Counted from the first letter of the stretch, positions 43,832-53,176 are shown. The stretch: DNA of 64,000 nt from Pseudomonas marginalis (GCF_900105325.1 NZ_FNSU01000003.1:1984001-2048000); one strand, 5' to 3'. The notes: generated by a model from the letters alone, not told the origin. Numbers and translations are program-made.

Positions 43832-43882
43832 CTGCATCGCTGTGCCTTGAATACAACAATAACAACACAGGAGTGACCTCCC

Positions 43883-44845
43883 ATGGACTTCAAACGCACC
43901 TTGCTCGCCGCCGCAGTCTTTACCCTCAGCAGCGCCGCCCATGCACTGGAAATCAAGTTCGCCGACATCCACCCCGCCGGCTACCCCACCGTCGTCGCCG
44001 AAGAAAACATGGGCAAGGCCCTGACCAAGGAAAGTAACGGCGAACTGACCTTCAAGTACTTCCCCGGCGGCGTGCTGGGCTCCGAGAAGGAAGTGGTCGA
44101 ACAGGCCCAGGTCGGCGCCGTCCAGATGACCCGCGTCAGCCTCGGTATCGTCGGGCCGGTGGTGCCGGACGTGAACGTGTTCAACCTGCCGTTCGTGTTC
44201 CGCGACCAGGCGCATATGCGCAAGGTTATCGACGGCGAGATCGGCGACGAGATTCTCGCCAAGATCACCGACTCCGAGTTCGGCCTGGTGGCCCTGGCCT
44301 GGATGGACGGCGGCACACGCAACCTCTACACCAAGAAGCCGGTGCGCAAGATCGAAGACCTCAAGGGCATGAAGATCCGCGTGCAAGGCAACCCGCTGTT
44401 CATCGACGCCTTCAACGCGATGGGCGCCAACGGCATTGCAATGGACACCGGCGAGATCTTCAGCGCCCTGCAGACCGGGGTGATCGACGGCGCGGAGAAC
44501 AACCCGCCGACCCTGCTGGAACACAACCACTTCCAGAACGCCAAGTACTACACCCTCACCGAGCACCTGATCCTGCCCGAGCCCATCGTGATGTCGAAAA
44601 TCACCTGGAACAAGCTCACCCCGGCGCAACAGGTCATGGTCAAAAACGCCGCCAAGGCCGCCCAGGCCGATGAGCGCGCGCTGTGGGATGCCAAGTCCGC
44701 CAGCAGTGAGGAAAAACTCAAAAAGGCCGGCGTCGAGTTCATCACCGTCGACAAAAAGCCCTTCTATGACGCCACCGCAGCGGTTCGCGCCAAGTACGGC
44801 GCGCCGTACGCCGACATCATCGCGCGCATCGACGCCGTTCAATAA
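43883..44845 (+). CDS. dctP: TRAP transporter substrate-binding protein (DctP family)
   Basis: 320 residues with a signal peptide (cut after SAAHA). The DctP pattern is seen in LEIKFADIHPAGYPTVVAEE, the carboxylate-binding Arg in GMKIRVQGNPLFIDAFNAMGANGI and TGEIFSALQTGVIDGAENN. It binds uronate-type sugar acids in the periplasm. Followed by DctQ and DctM. Confidence 0.93.
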   Translation: MDFKRTLLAAAVFTLSSAAHALEIKFADIHPAGYPTVVAEENMGKALTKESNGELTFKYFPGGVLGSEKEVVEQAQVGAVQMTRVSLGIVGPVVPDVNVFNLPFVFRDQAHMRKVIDGEIGDEILAKITDSEFGLVALAWMDGGTRNLYTKKPVRKIEDLKGMKIRVQGNPLFIDAFNAMGANGIAMDTGEIFSALQTGVIDGAENNPPTLLEHNHFQNAKYYTLTEHLILPEPIVMSKITWNKLTPAQQVMVKNAAKAAQADERALWDAKSASSEEKLKKAGVEFITVDKKPFYDATAAVRAKYGAPYADIIARIDAVQ

Positions 44846-44911
44846 CCTCTCCTGCCTCTCGCAAAAGGCCCGGCGCGGTCTGCACCGCCGCGCCCGGTTA
44901 CGGTGAACGCC

Positions 44912-45439
44912 ATGAAGAATCTACTGCTGCGCATCAACGACCGCATCTACATGACCTGCATCTGGGTCGCCGGCCTCTCGGTTCTCGGCGTCGCACTGAT
45001 CATCCCCTGGGGCATCTTCGCCCGCTACATCCTCGGCACCGGCTCCAGCTGGCCGGAACCCACCGCCATCCTGCTGATGCTGGTGTTCACCTTTATCGGT
45101 GCCGCCGCCAGCTACCGCGCCGGCGCGCATATGTCGGTGGCCATGGTCACGGACCGCCTGCCGCCCGCCCAGCGCCGCATCGTCGGCATCCTGTCGCAAC
45201 TGCTGATGGGCACCATCTGCCTGTTCATGGCGATCTGGGGCACCAAGCTGTGCGTGTCCACCTGGAACCAGTTCATGAGCGCCATCCCGACCCTGCGCGT
45301 GGGCATCACCTATATGCCGATTCCGATTGGCGGGCTGCTGACCCTGATCTTCGTGGTGGAAAAACTCCTGCTCGGTGACCAGAGCAACCGGCGCGTGGTG
45401 CGCTTCGACCTGGTGGAAGAAAGCGAAGGGGCTGCCTGA
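44912..45439 (+). CDS. dctQ: TRAP transporter small permease (DctQ)
   Basis: 175 residues from ATG with GGTGA upstream (an in-frame GTG three codons earlier is an alternative). Four membrane helices. The signature WPEPTAILLMLVFTFIGAAASYRAGAHMSV is typical of DctQ. It forms the transporter with DctM. One base separates its stop and the DctM start. Confidence 0.92.
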   Translation: MKNLLLRINDRIYMTCIWVAGLSVLGVALIIPWGIFARYILGTGSSWPEPTAILLMLVFTFIGAAASYRAGAHMSVAMVTDRLPPAQRRIVGILSQLLMGTICLFMAIWGTKLCVSTWNQFMSAIPTLRVGITYMPIPIGGLLTLIFVVEKLLLGDQSNRRVVRFDLVEESEGAA

Positions 45440-45440
45440 T

Positions 45441-46721
45441 ATGGACGCATTGATTCTGCTGGGCAGCTTTATCGCCTTGATCCTGATCGGCATGCCGGTG
45501 GCCTACGCCCTGGGTTTGTCGGCGCTGATTGGCGCGTGGTGGATCGACATCCCGTTCCAGGCCCTGATGATTCAGGTGGCGGGCGGGGTGAACAAATTTT
45601 CGCTGATGGCGATTCCGTTCTTCGTGCTGGCGGGGGCGATCATGGCCGAGGGCGGCATGTCGCGGCGGCTGGTGGCGTTTGCCGGGGTGCTGGTGGGGTT
45701 TGTACGCGGCGGCCTGTCGCTGGTGAACATCATGGCCTCGACGTTCTTTGGCGCCATCTCCGGCTCGTCGGTGGCCGACACCGCCTCGGTCGGCTCGGTG
45801 CTGATCCCGGAAATGGAGCGCCGTGGCTACCCACGGGAATTTGCCACCGCCGTCACCGTCAGCGGTTCGGTGCAGGCGCTGTTGACCCCGCCCAGCCATA
45901 ACTCGGTGCTCTACTCCCTGGCGGCGGGCGGCACGGTGTCCATCGCCTCGCTGTTCATGGCCGGCGTGGTGCCCGGCTTGCTGATGAGCGCGTGCCTGAT
46001 GGTGCTGTGCCTGATCTTCGCGAAAAAACGCAACTACCCCAAGGGCGAAGTCATCCCCTTGAAACAGGCCCTGAAAATCTGCGCCGACGCGCTGTGGGGC
46101 CTGATGGCCATGGTGATCATCCTCGGCGGCATTCTTTCGGGCATTTTCACCGCCACCGAGTCCGCCGCGATTGCCGTGCTGTGGGCGTTCTTCGTGACCA
46201 TGTTCATCTACCGCGACTACAAATGGAGCGAGCTGCCCAAGCTGATGCACCGCACGGTGCGCACCATTTCCATCGTAATGATCCTGATCGCCTTCGCGGC
46301 CAGCTTCGGCTACATCATGACCCTGATGCAGATCCCGGCAAAAATCACCACGCTGTTCCTGACCCTGTCGGACAACCGCTACGTGATCCTGATGTGCATC
46401 AACGCCATGCTGCTGTTGCTCGGCACGGTGATGGACATGGCACCGCTGATCCTGATCCTCACGCCAATCCTGCTGCCGGTGGTGCTCGGTATCGGCGTCG
46501 ACCCGGTGCACTTCGGCATGATCATGCTGGTCAACCTCGGCATTGGCTTGATTACGCCGCCGGTGGGTGCGGTGCTGTTCGTGGGTGCGGCGGTGGGCAA
46601 GGTGAGTATCGAGAAGACCGTGAAAGCGCTGCTGCCGTTTTACGCCGTGCTGTTCCTGGTGCTGTTAGCGGTGACTTACATTCCGGCGCTGTCGTTGTGG
46701 CTGCCAAGCGTGGTGTTGTGA
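45441..46721 (+). CDS. dctM: TRAP transporter large permease (DctM)
   Basis: 426 residues, about 12 membrane helices. The signatures are FSLMAIPFFVLAGAIMAEGGMSRRLV, FGAISGSSVADTASVGSVLIPEM and DMAPLILILTPILLPV. It moves the bound acid into the cytoplasm with Na+. The gene starts one base after the DctQ stop and is followed 2 bp later by the epimerase gene. Confidence 0.95.
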   Translation: MDALILLGSFIALILIGMPVAYALGLSALIGAWWIDIPFQALMIQVAGGVNKFSLMAIPFFVLAGAIMAEGGMSRRLVAFAGVLVGFVRGGLSLVNIMASTFFGAISGSSVADTASVGSVLIPEMERRGYPREFATAVTVSGSVQALLTPPSHNSVLYSLAAGGTVSIASLFMAGVVPGLLMSACLMVLCLIFAKKRNYPKGEVIPLKQALKICADALWGLMAMVIILGGILSGIFTATESAAIAVLWAFFVTMFIYRDYKWSELPKLMHRTVRTISIVMILIAFAASFGYIMTLMQIPAKITTLFLTLSDNRYVILMCINAMLLLLGTVMDMAPLILILTPILLPVVLGIGVDPVHFGMIMLVNLGIGLITPPVGAVLFVGAAVGKVSIEKTVKALLPFYAVLFLVLLAVTYIPALSLWLPSVVL

Positions 46722-46723
46722 AG

Positions 46724-47581
46724 ATGATTGAACTTGAAGACCACCTGACCCACCTCACCGTGAATCCGGCCGTGGGCGGCAGCATCGTCAACTGGACGGT
46801 GCGCGCCACCGGGCAGCCGCTGCTGCGCCATAACGATGAGCAGGCGATCCATACCGGTTTGCCCGGCAAGCTGGCGTGCTATCCGTTGGTGCCCTGGTCC
46901 AACCGCATTGCCCACGGCGGTTTCGACAACCCCGACGGTTGGCTCGCGCTCACGCCCAACAGCCTCACCGATCCGCTGCCGATCCATGGCTCGGCCTGGC
47001 AACAGGCGTGGCAGGTGGTCAGCCAGTCGGCGGATGAAGTGGTGCTGGAGGTACTGTGCGAGACGCCGTTTGCCTATCGCGCCGAGCAGCGGATTCGCCT
47101 GAGTGACGGAGCGTTAAGTATTGAACTGCGGGTGACCCATCTGGCCGAAACAGCGGCGTGGCACGGCCTGGGCTTGCATCCGTACTTTCCGCGCCGGCCG
47201 GGTACCCGGTTGCAGGCCAGGGCCGCACAGGTGTGGATGAGTGACGCGTCCAAGCTGCCGACGGGGTTGGCGCCGGTGCCGGGCGAGTGGGACTTCCAGG
47301 CATTGAAGCCCCTGCCCGAAGGCCTGGTGGACAATGGTTTCTGCCAATGGGATGGCTATTGCCGGATCGAACAGCCGGACCTGGGCTATGCGCTGGAATG
47401 CCAGGCCAGCGGGGCCGATTACTTCCTGCTGTACTGCCCGCCGGGGCTGGGGTTCTTTTGCATCGAGCCGGTGAGCCATCCGGTGAATGCTCATCACCTG
47501 GCGGGACGGCCGGGCCTGAAACTGCTGGAACACAATCAGTCGGTCCAACTCAATTTCAACCTGAAATACACCCCCCTGTAG
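46724..47581 (+). CDS. galM: Aldose 1-epimerase family protein
   Basis: 285 residues, starting 3 bp after dctM. It has the mutarotase fold with the catalytic His pair: PLIHGSAWQQAW is the first (IPIHG type) and GLGLHPYFPRRPG the second, and a Glu in FFCIEPVSHPVN. It interconverts the anomers of the imported sugar, which helps Udh use the beta-pyranose. Its stop codon TAG lies inside a REP repeat (47574-47600), so the last codons may have been changed by insertion. Confidence 0.9.
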   Translation: MIELEDHLTHLTVNPAVGGSIVNWTVRATGQPLLRHNDEQAIHTGLPGKLACYPLVPWSNRIAHGGFDNPDGWLALTPNSLTDPLPIHGSAWQQAWQVVSQSADEVVLEVLCETPFAYRAEQRIRLSDGALSIELRVTHLAETAAWHGLGLHPYFPRRPGTRLQARAAQVWMSDASKLPTGLAPVPGEWDFQALKPLPEGLVDNGFCQWDGYCRIEQPDLGYALECQASGADYFLLYCPPGLGFFCIEPVSHPVNAHHLAGRPGLKLLEHNQSVQLNFNLKYTPL

Positions 47582-47679
47582 GAGCGAGCTTGCTCGCGAA
47601 AAACCTCAGGGCAACGCGGGGCATCAGGCGCCCCGCGTTATCGTTGACGATCTTCGCGAGCAAGCTCGCTCCTACAGGG
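47574..47679. repeat. REPIN (type C) with 27-bp perfect arms, end of galM
   Basis: Left arm 47574-47600, beginning CCCTGTAGGAGCGAGCTTG, and right arm 47653-47679 are exact inverted copies. Between them lies a second hairpin AACGCGGGGC/GCCCCGCGTT. A different REP class from the GGGAGGGGGCTTGC type. Probable terminator for convergent galM and the HlyD gene. Confidence 0.92.
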
Positions 47680-47692
47680 ATCAGCGTCATGC

Positions 47693-48838
47693 TCAAGGTG
47701 GAGAGTTTTTCAGCCGCCCAGCCGTGTCGATACTCACGACAACCGACAACCCCGGCCGCAACCGTTCGCTCTCGGCCTGATCCGGGTCCACGGTGATCCG
47801 CACCGGCACGCGTTGGGCAATCTTCACAAAGTTGCCCGTCGCGTTGTCCGCCTGCAACAGGCTGAACTCCGAGCCCGTGGCTGGGGAGATATGCTGCACC
47901 GTGCCGTGAAACCTGCGGTGGTTGAGCGCATCCACGGTGAAAGTCACCGGCTGGCCGACCTGCACATTGTCCATCTGGGTTTCCTTCATGTTGGCGATCA
48001 CCCACAGCTGCTTCGGCACCAGCGCCATCAACTGCGCGCCGGAGTTGACGTAGGCCCCCAGGCGCACGCCAATCTGCCCCAACTGCCCGTCACGGGGCGC
48101 CGTAATGCGGGTGTTGGACAGGTCGATCCGCGCCAGCTCCACCGCCGCCTCTGCACTGGCCACCGCCGCTTCCAGGGAGCCGCGATTGACGATCACCGTC
48201 TGCAAATCCTGCCGCGCGATTTCCAGGCTGGCCTGGGCCTGGGCCACGGCGGCGATGGTCTGGGCATTGGCGGCGCGGGTCACGTCCAGCTCGCGCCGGG
48301 ACACCGAACCGTCGCTGATCAGCTCTTCGTTGCGGCGCAGGTCGGCGGTGCTTTTGCGCGCCTGGGCCTGGCTGTCCACCAGTGCGGCCTGGCGCAGCTT
48401 GATGGTGGCTTCGGCACTGTTGCGTTGCTGCACCACATTGGCCAGCGCGGCCTTCTGCACCGCCAGTTGCGCCAGGGCCTGGTCGAGGCGCTGCTTGTAG
48501 ATACGGTCATCCAGGCGCACCAGCAGGTCGCCGGCCTTGACGTACTGGAAGTCCTGCACCGGCACCTCGAACACATAGCCGCTGAGCTGCGGGCCGATAA
48601 TGGTCACCTGGCCGCGCACCAGAGCGTTCTCGGTGGTTTCCACCGCGCTGCTGAACGGCGGCAATTGCCAGGCATACAGCACGATCAACACGCCGACGAT
48701 GGCAATCGCGGCAAAGCCCAGGGACGAGAAGATGCGCACGCGCAATGAGCGCGGCTCGGTAACCGTGGCGCCGGGCGGCGTGGTGCCTTCCGGGGTGGCG
48801 GCGATGGCGTTGGTGGTCGTGGTGGTGGGTTCGGTCAT
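47693..48838 (-). CDS. EmrA-like membrane fusion protein of drug exporter
   Basis: 381 residues from ATG at 48836-48838. A cytoplasmic, Thr/Pro-rich start is followed by a membrane helix (about 36-58) and the HlyD lipoyl half (RGQVTIIGPQLSGYVFEVPV, YVKAGDLLVRLDDRIYKQRLDQALAQL), a long coiled coil (about 110-215) and ITAPRDGQLGQIGVRLGAYV. It couples the MFS pump to an outer-membrane channel. Its start overlaps the stop of the upstream MFS gene (ATGA), reversing the usual emrA-emrB order. Confidence 0.92.
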   Translation of the reverse strand: MTEPTTTTTNAIAATPEGTTPPGATVTEPRSLRVRIFSSLGFAAIAIVGVLIVLYAWQLPPFSSAVETTENALVRGQVTIIGPQLSGYVFEVPVQDFQYVKAGDLLVRLDDRIYKQRLDQALAQLAVQKAALANVVQQRNSAEATIKLRQAALVDSQAQARKSTADLRRNEELISDGSVSRRELDVTRAANAQTIAAVAQAQASLEIARQDLQTVIVNRGSLEAAVASAEAAVELARIDLSNTRITAPRDGQLGQIGVRLGAYVNSGAQLMALVPKQLWVIANMKETQMDNVQVGQPVTFTVDALNHRRFHGTVQHISPATGSEFSLLQADNATGNFVKIAQRVPVRITVDPDQAESERLRPGLSVVVSIDTAGRLKNSPP

Positions 48839-50478
48839 GAAGTAGCGCCGCTGGGTTGAACGGGAGTGGCTGCCTTGGTGGTACTCATCAGCCACAGACT
48901 GCGGATAAAGATCCAGATCATGGTCAGGATCGCGATAATCGCGATCAGCATGAACACATCGTTGTAGGCCATGACATTGGCCTCGCGGGTCGCCGCCGTG
49001 GCCAGGCTGCGGATGCCCATGAGGTTACGCAGTTCCGGGTCGGCGACGATACCGCCATAGGCCGACCCGCCGCTCTGCACCCGTGCGGCCACACGCGGGT
49101 CGAGCAGCGTCAGGTGCTCGACGATCATGCTGGAATGATACTTCTCGCGCACGATCTGGAAGGTCCCGAGCAAAGCCGCGCCGATCAGGCCGCCGAGGTT
49201 CTGGCAAATCCCGAACATCACCGAAAAGCTCACCAGGTTACGCGGGTTGGCCAGCACGTTTTTGGTCCCCAGCACCATGGTCGGCCCCAGGAAGAAGGTG
49301 CCACCGAAGCCTAGCAGGAACTGACTGATGTACAGGTTCTGCGGACGCGTGAGGTTGCTGGAGAAACTGTCCATCACCGAGCCGGTGGCCATCAGCGCCA
49401 GGGAGATAACCAACGGCATTAGAAGGTGCGCCGGGTTGATCGTCAGCGCACTGACCACCAGCCCGCTGATCGCGCCGGCCAGCATCACCACGTACAGCGT
49501 ATGCATCTGCTGGTAGCTCATGTTCAGCATCTGCATGAACCCCACCGCACCGGTGGACTGCTCCGACAGCACCATGCGAATCAGGATTACCGCCAACGCC
49601 AGGCGGATCATGGTGCCGCTGCCCAGCCAGCGGGTCATCAGCATCGGGTTGGCGCGGTTATGCTCGATGGCCAGGCCGGCCATGATCAGCACCAGGGAAC
49701 AGGCCGAGGCCACGCCGATCCACGGCGCTTCCAGCCACCAGTCGATACGCCCCAGGGACAACACCGCACACAGCAGCGCGACACCGCTGGCGAGAATGGC
49801 GAAGGTGACGAAGTCGAGTTTTTCAAAGGTCTTGAAGCGGTCGCCGGGAGGCAGTTTGAGCAGGAATACACAACCCAGGCAGATCAGCGCCAGGCCCAGT
49901 TCGAACAGGTAAAGCCCGCGCCATTCGGCGATCTGCAACAAGTCCTCGGAGAACAGCCGCGCCAGGGGCAACGCCAACTGCGCCGTGCCCAGCCCCAGCA
50001 CCAGGGATTTCAACCGCCACTTGGCCGGGAACGCCTGGATCATGTAATACAAGCCCAACGAACTCAGCGCCGCGCCGACCATGCCGTGGGCGGCCCGTAC
50101 GGCGATGGCCGAGTTGAGGTCGTTGACGAACAAGTGGCCGAAGGTCACCAGCGCATACAGCACCAGGAACACCTCGGTAAACGCGCGCAGGCCGAATTGC
50201 TGGCGGAACTTCACCAGCAGCAGGTTCATGCATACGTTGGTCATCACATAGGCGGCGGGCAGCCAGGCCATTTCCGCGGTGGTCGCACCGAGGGCGCCTT
50301 GCAGGTATTGCAGGTTGGCGATCACCAGCGCGTTGCCAAGGCCACCGGTGATTGCCACCAGCACGCCGACCATCGCAAACAGCCAGCGCTTGTGCGTCGG
50401 ATGCAGCGGCGTCGACGGCGAGCCCGGCAGGCTCGGGCGCTCGTGGGGTTCCCAAGGGCGGGGGGTGTATTTGTCCAT
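48835..50478 (-). CDS. EmrB-like MFS multidrug exporter (DHA2, 14 TM)
   Basis: 547 residues with 14 hydrophobic segments. The start WLFAMVGVLVAITGGLGNALVIANLQYLQGALG and the DHA2 pattern MAWLPAAYVMTNVCMNLLL are seen. It exports lipophilic drugs with H+. It ends in the coupled ATGA overlap with the fusion protein. The upstream TetR gene is in the same direction, 116 bp away. Confidence 0.92.
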   Translation of the reverse strand: MDKYTPRPWEPHERPSLPGSPSTPLHPTHKRWLFAMVGVLVAITGGLGNALVIANLQYLQGALGATTAEMAWLPAAYVMTNVCMNLLLVKFRQQFGLRAFTEVFLVLYALVTFGHLFVNDLNSAIAVRAAHGMVGAALSSLGLYYMIQAFPAKWRLKSLVLGLGTAQLALPLARLFSEDLLQIAEWRGLYLFELGLALICLGCVFLLKLPPGDRFKTFEKLDFVTFAILASGVALLCAVLSLGRIDWWLEAPWIGVASACSLVLIMAGLAIEHNRANPMLMTRWLGSGTMIRLALAVILIRMVLSEQSTGAVGFMQMLNMSYQQMHTLYVVMLAGAISGLVVSALTINPAHLLMPLVISLALMATGSVMDSFSSNLTRPQNLYISQFLLGFGGTFFLGPTMVLGTKNVLANPRNLVSFSVMFGICQNLGGLIGAALLGTFQIVREKYHSSMIVEHLTLLDPRVAARVQSGGSAYGGIVADPELRNLMGIRSLATAATREANVMAYNDVFMLIAIIAILTMIWIFIRSLWLMSTTKAATPVQPSGATS

Positions 50479-50495
50479 TCGATGACCTAGATGAG

Positions 50496-50534
50496 CCGAC
50501 GGGTGACGTCGGTAAAACCACTACTCAGAGTAGT
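50496..50534. promoter_or_regulatory. Two palindromes upstream of the exporter operon
   Basis: ACTACTC-A-GAGTAGT (50520-50534) is a perfect 15-bp odd-centred palindrome. CCGACG-GGTGA-CGTCGG lies at 50496-50512. Both are in the 116-bp gap before the MFS gene and may be a repressor site and a leader hairpin. Confidence 0.5.
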
Positions 50535-50594
50535 AAACCTGAGCGGGGTTCATCTTGCCATCTTGGGCGCGTCGGTCAGCGCCCATCTTGCCAC

Positions 50595-51182
50595 TCATGC
50601 GCTGCTTTCTTTACTCGATGGCAGGGATGCCATTATCTCAGCGCGGCACGTTTCCAATATTTCATCCGCCAGGGCCGAGTCATCCGGACACGCCCGCGAC
50701 AGCATGACCGCACCGATTGCATGGGCCAGCAGGTCGATCATTTTCGCGCGGACCTCTTGCCTGGGCACATCCACACCCGCCGTGTACTTGTCCTCGAGTG
50801 CTGCAAGCGTGTTTTCAACGCCACTGGCAAAGGTTGCCTTCAGATCATCTGACTGACGGGCCGCGTCACCACACAGGGCTGCCATGGTGCACCCCTCTCC
50901 CCTGCCGTCTCTGTGATCCCTGGACACGTACAGGTTCACAAAGCCCGGAATGTCCAGATCGGAGCTATTCGACAGGGACTTTGCCAGGCTATTTTCCGCT
51001 GCTTCGGCCATCAAGTCGGCCTTGGAGCCGAAGTGTTTGTAGAAGCCTCCCTGGGTAAAACCCGCAGTAGCCATGAGTTCTGCCACACCCACACCGTCAT
51101 AGCCACGCTCACGAAACAGCTCTGACGCCGTCTCCACAATATGAGCTCGGTTGGCGAGTGATTGTGTCTTGGTGATCTTCAT
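50595..51182 (-). CDS. TetR-family regulator
   Basis: 195 residues. HTH: ASELFRERGYDGVGVAELMATAGFTQGGFYKHFGSKADLM, typical of the TetR group that represses exporters or redox enzymes (NemR/YcdC-like C-terminal with CTMAALCGDAARQS). The 5' region overlaps a giant palindrome shared with the divergent short-chain dehydrogenase. It may repress both the dehydrogenase pair and the exporter operon downstream. Confidence 0.88.
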   Translation of the reverse strand: MKITKTQSLANRAHIVETASELFRERGYDGVGVAELMATAGFTQGGFYKHFGSKADLMAEAAENSLAKSLSNSSDLDIPGFVNLYVSRDHRDGRGEGCTMAALCGDAARQSDDLKATFASGVENTLAALEDKYTAGVDVPRQEVRAKMIDLLAHAIGAVMLSRACPDDSALADEILETCRAEIMASLPSSKESSA

Positions 51183-51222
51183 TTCGCGCCCCTGGGACTC
51201 CTGAACGATGGCCTGACTATAC

Positions 51223-51278
51223 TATGATGTCGATCACAATCAAAACTGTTGACAGTTTTGATTGTGATCGACATCATA
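51223..51278. promoter_or_regulatory. 56-bp perfect palindrome between tetR and the dehydrogenase gene
   Basis: 27-bp arms around a 2-bp centre; the left arm runs from TATGATGTCGATCACAATCA to AAAACTGT. It contains TTGACA (51249-51254) on the plus strand. On the minus strand it provides TTGATT with TATAGT just beyond it, 16 bp apart, a likely tetR promoter. Operator for the TetR protein is inferred. Confidence 0.85.
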
Positions 51279-51359
51279 AAACCACCAGCGCATGTCTCTG
51301 CGGCTGTACGGCGCGGATCGCCGTCTCTGATCATCCTGAACAATCAAGAGCATCTACTT

Positions 51360-52148
51360 ATGAGCACCCCAGAAACCGTACTGATTACCGGCGCCTCAAC
51401 AGGCATTGGCGCGACCTACGCCGAGCGTTTTGCCCAACGTGGGCACAATCTCGTGCTGGTAGCCCGCGATAAAGGCCGGCTGGACGCACTGGCCTCGCAG
51501 CTGCGTGAGAAACACGCGGTGTCCATTGACGTGATCCAGGCCGACCTGACTCAAACCGGTGACCTGGCCCGCGTCGAAGCACGCCTGCGTGACGACGCCA
51601 GTATCGGCATCCTGGTGAACAATGCGGGCGCCGCCCTCTCCGGCAGCTTCATCGAGCAATCCATCGACAGCGTTACCAACCTGGTCGCGCTCAACACCAC
51701 CGCCCTGGTGCGACTCGCCAGCGCCATCGCTCCACGCCTGGTACACGCCGGTAACGGCGCGATTATCAACATTGGCTCGGTGGTGGGGCTGGCACCGGAA
51801 TTCGGCATGAGCGTCTACGGTGCAACCAAGGCGTTCGTGCTGTTTCTATCCCAGGGGCTGAGCCTCGAACTCTCGCCCAAGGGCGTCTACGTGCAAGCCG
51901 TTCTTCCAGCCGCCACTCGCACGGAAATCTGGGATCGCGCGGGCATCGACATCAATACCCTGAGCGAAATCATGAGCGTGGACGAGTTGGTCGATGCTGC
52001 GCTGGTCGGTTTTGATCGTCGCGAGCCGGTGACCATTCCGCCATTGCAAGACGCCGCCCGCTGGGATGCCCTGCAAGCCGCCCGCCAGGGTTTGCTGTCA
52101 GAGATTCGCCAATCGGTCGTCGCCGAGCGCTATCAAGCCAAGGCGTGA
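51360..52148 (+). CDS. Short-chain dehydrogenase/reductase
   Basis: 262 residues from ATG (51360). The Rossmann motif is TGASTGIGA near residue 10, NNAG is seen in ILVNNAGAAL, and the catalytic residues in NIGSVVG (Ser) and VYGATKAF (Tyr, Lys). A cytoplasmic NAD(P)-dependent oxidoreductase acting on a carbonyl or alcohol. The quinone-oxidoreductase gene follows by 29 bp. Divergent from tetR. Substrate not predictable. Confidence 0.9.
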   Translation: MSTPETVLITGASTGIGATYAERFAQRGHNLVLVARDKGRLDALASQLREKHAVSIDVIQADLTQTGDLARVEARLRDDASIGILVNNAGAALSGSFIEQSIDSVTNLVALNTTALVRLASAIAPRLVHAGNGAIINIGSVVGLAPEFGMSVYGATKAFVLFLSQGLSLELSPKGVYVQAVLPAATRTEIWDRAGIDINTLSEIMSVDELVDAALVGFDRREPVTIPPLQDAARWDALQAARQGLLSEIRQSVVAERYQAKA

Positions 52149-52177
52149 TTGTCACGTATAGCCATGGGAACTGAACG

Positions 52178-53176
52178 ATGAAAGCCTTCCTGATCGACCG
52201 TTACGGCAAGCATCAAGGACGCCTTGCCGAGGTACCGGACCCGGAACCGGGCATCCACGACGTACTGGTCAAGGTACATGCCAGCAGCGTCAACCAGCTG
52301 GACTCGAAGATCAGCAAGGGTGAATTCAAACTGATCCTGCCGTACACATTCCCGCTGATCATGGGCAACGACCTGGCCGGCGTCGTCGTTCGCGTAGGGT
52401 CAGGCGTGCGCACCTTCAAGCCCGGTGACGAGGTCTACGCGCGCCCGCCCGACGCGCGCATCGGTGGCTTTGCCGAGCTGATCGCGATTAAGGAAAGTGC
52501 CCTCGCACTGAAACCCAAAAACACCAGCATGGAACAAGCCGCCGCCCTGCCCCTGGTGGCACTGACCGCCTGGCAGGTGCTGGTTGAAACAGCCCGCGTG
52601 AAGAAGGGGCAAAAAGTCTTTATCCAGGCGGGCTCCGGTGGTGTCGGCAGCATTGCCATCCAGCTTGCAAAACACCTGGGGGCTTTCGTTGCCACCACGA
52701 CCAGCACCGCCAACGTGGATTGGGTCAAGGCGTTGGGAGCAGACGTCGTCATCGACTATACGCAGCAGAATTTCGAAAACGTCTTGCGTGACTACGACGT
52801 CGTCTTGAACAGCCTCGGCCCCGCCGAACTGGAAAAATCCCTGCGCATTCTCAAACCGGGTGGGCAGCTCATCTCCATCTCGGGGCCACCGACCGCCGAG
52901 TTCGCACGCGAGCAAAAGCTGTCCTGGGGACTCGGTTGGATCATGCGCCTGTTAAGCAGCGGCATACGCAGAAAAGCCCGCAGGCAGGGCGTCGACTATG
53001 GGTTCGTGTTCATGCGTGCGAGCGGTGCGCAATTGCAGAAAATCACCGCGCTCGTCGAGTCCGGCGCTATCACACCGGTGATCGACCGAACCTTCCCTCT
53101 CGAGGCAACGGCTGAGGCCTTGAGCTACGTCGAACGGGGCAGAGCCAAGGGCAAGGTGGTGATCAAGGTCCTATGA
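52178..53176 (+). CDS. Quinone oxidoreductase / MDR-family NADPH dehydrogenase
   Basis: 332 residues of the zinc-free medium-chain dehydrogenase family (QOR/MDR): KIMGNDLAGVVVRVGSGV-like segment (IMGNDLAGVVVRVGSGVR), GGFAELIAIKESA and the nucleotide-binding QAGSGGVGSIAIQLAKHLGA. No zinc-binding cysteine pattern. It reduces quinones or enones with NADPH. Same operon as the SDR; both would be induced when TetR leaves the shared palindrome, perhaps a reactive-carbonyl or quinone response. Confidence 0.9.
   Translation: MKAFLIDRYGKHQGRLAEVPDPEPGIHDVLVKVHASSVNQLDSKISKGEFKLILPYTFPLIMGNDLAGVVVRVGSGVRTFKPGDEVYARPPDARIGGFAELIAIKESALALKPKNTSMEQAAALPLVALTAWQVLVETARVKKGQKVFIQAGSGGVGSIAIQLAKHLGAFVATTTSTANVDWVKALGADVVIDYTQQNFENVLRDYDVVLNSLGPAELEKSLRILKPGGQLISISGPPTAEFAREQKLSWGLGWIMRLLSSGIRRKARRQGVDYGFVFMRASGAQLQKITALVESGAITPVIDRTFPLEATAEALSYVERGRAKGKVVIKVL

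Noticed and set aside
45992..46723. Long N-terminal extension of the galM reading frame across dctM
   Set aside because: The extension overlaps dctM in another frame and is His/Arg/Gly-rich noise. The real start is the ATG at 46724, just after the dctM stop.
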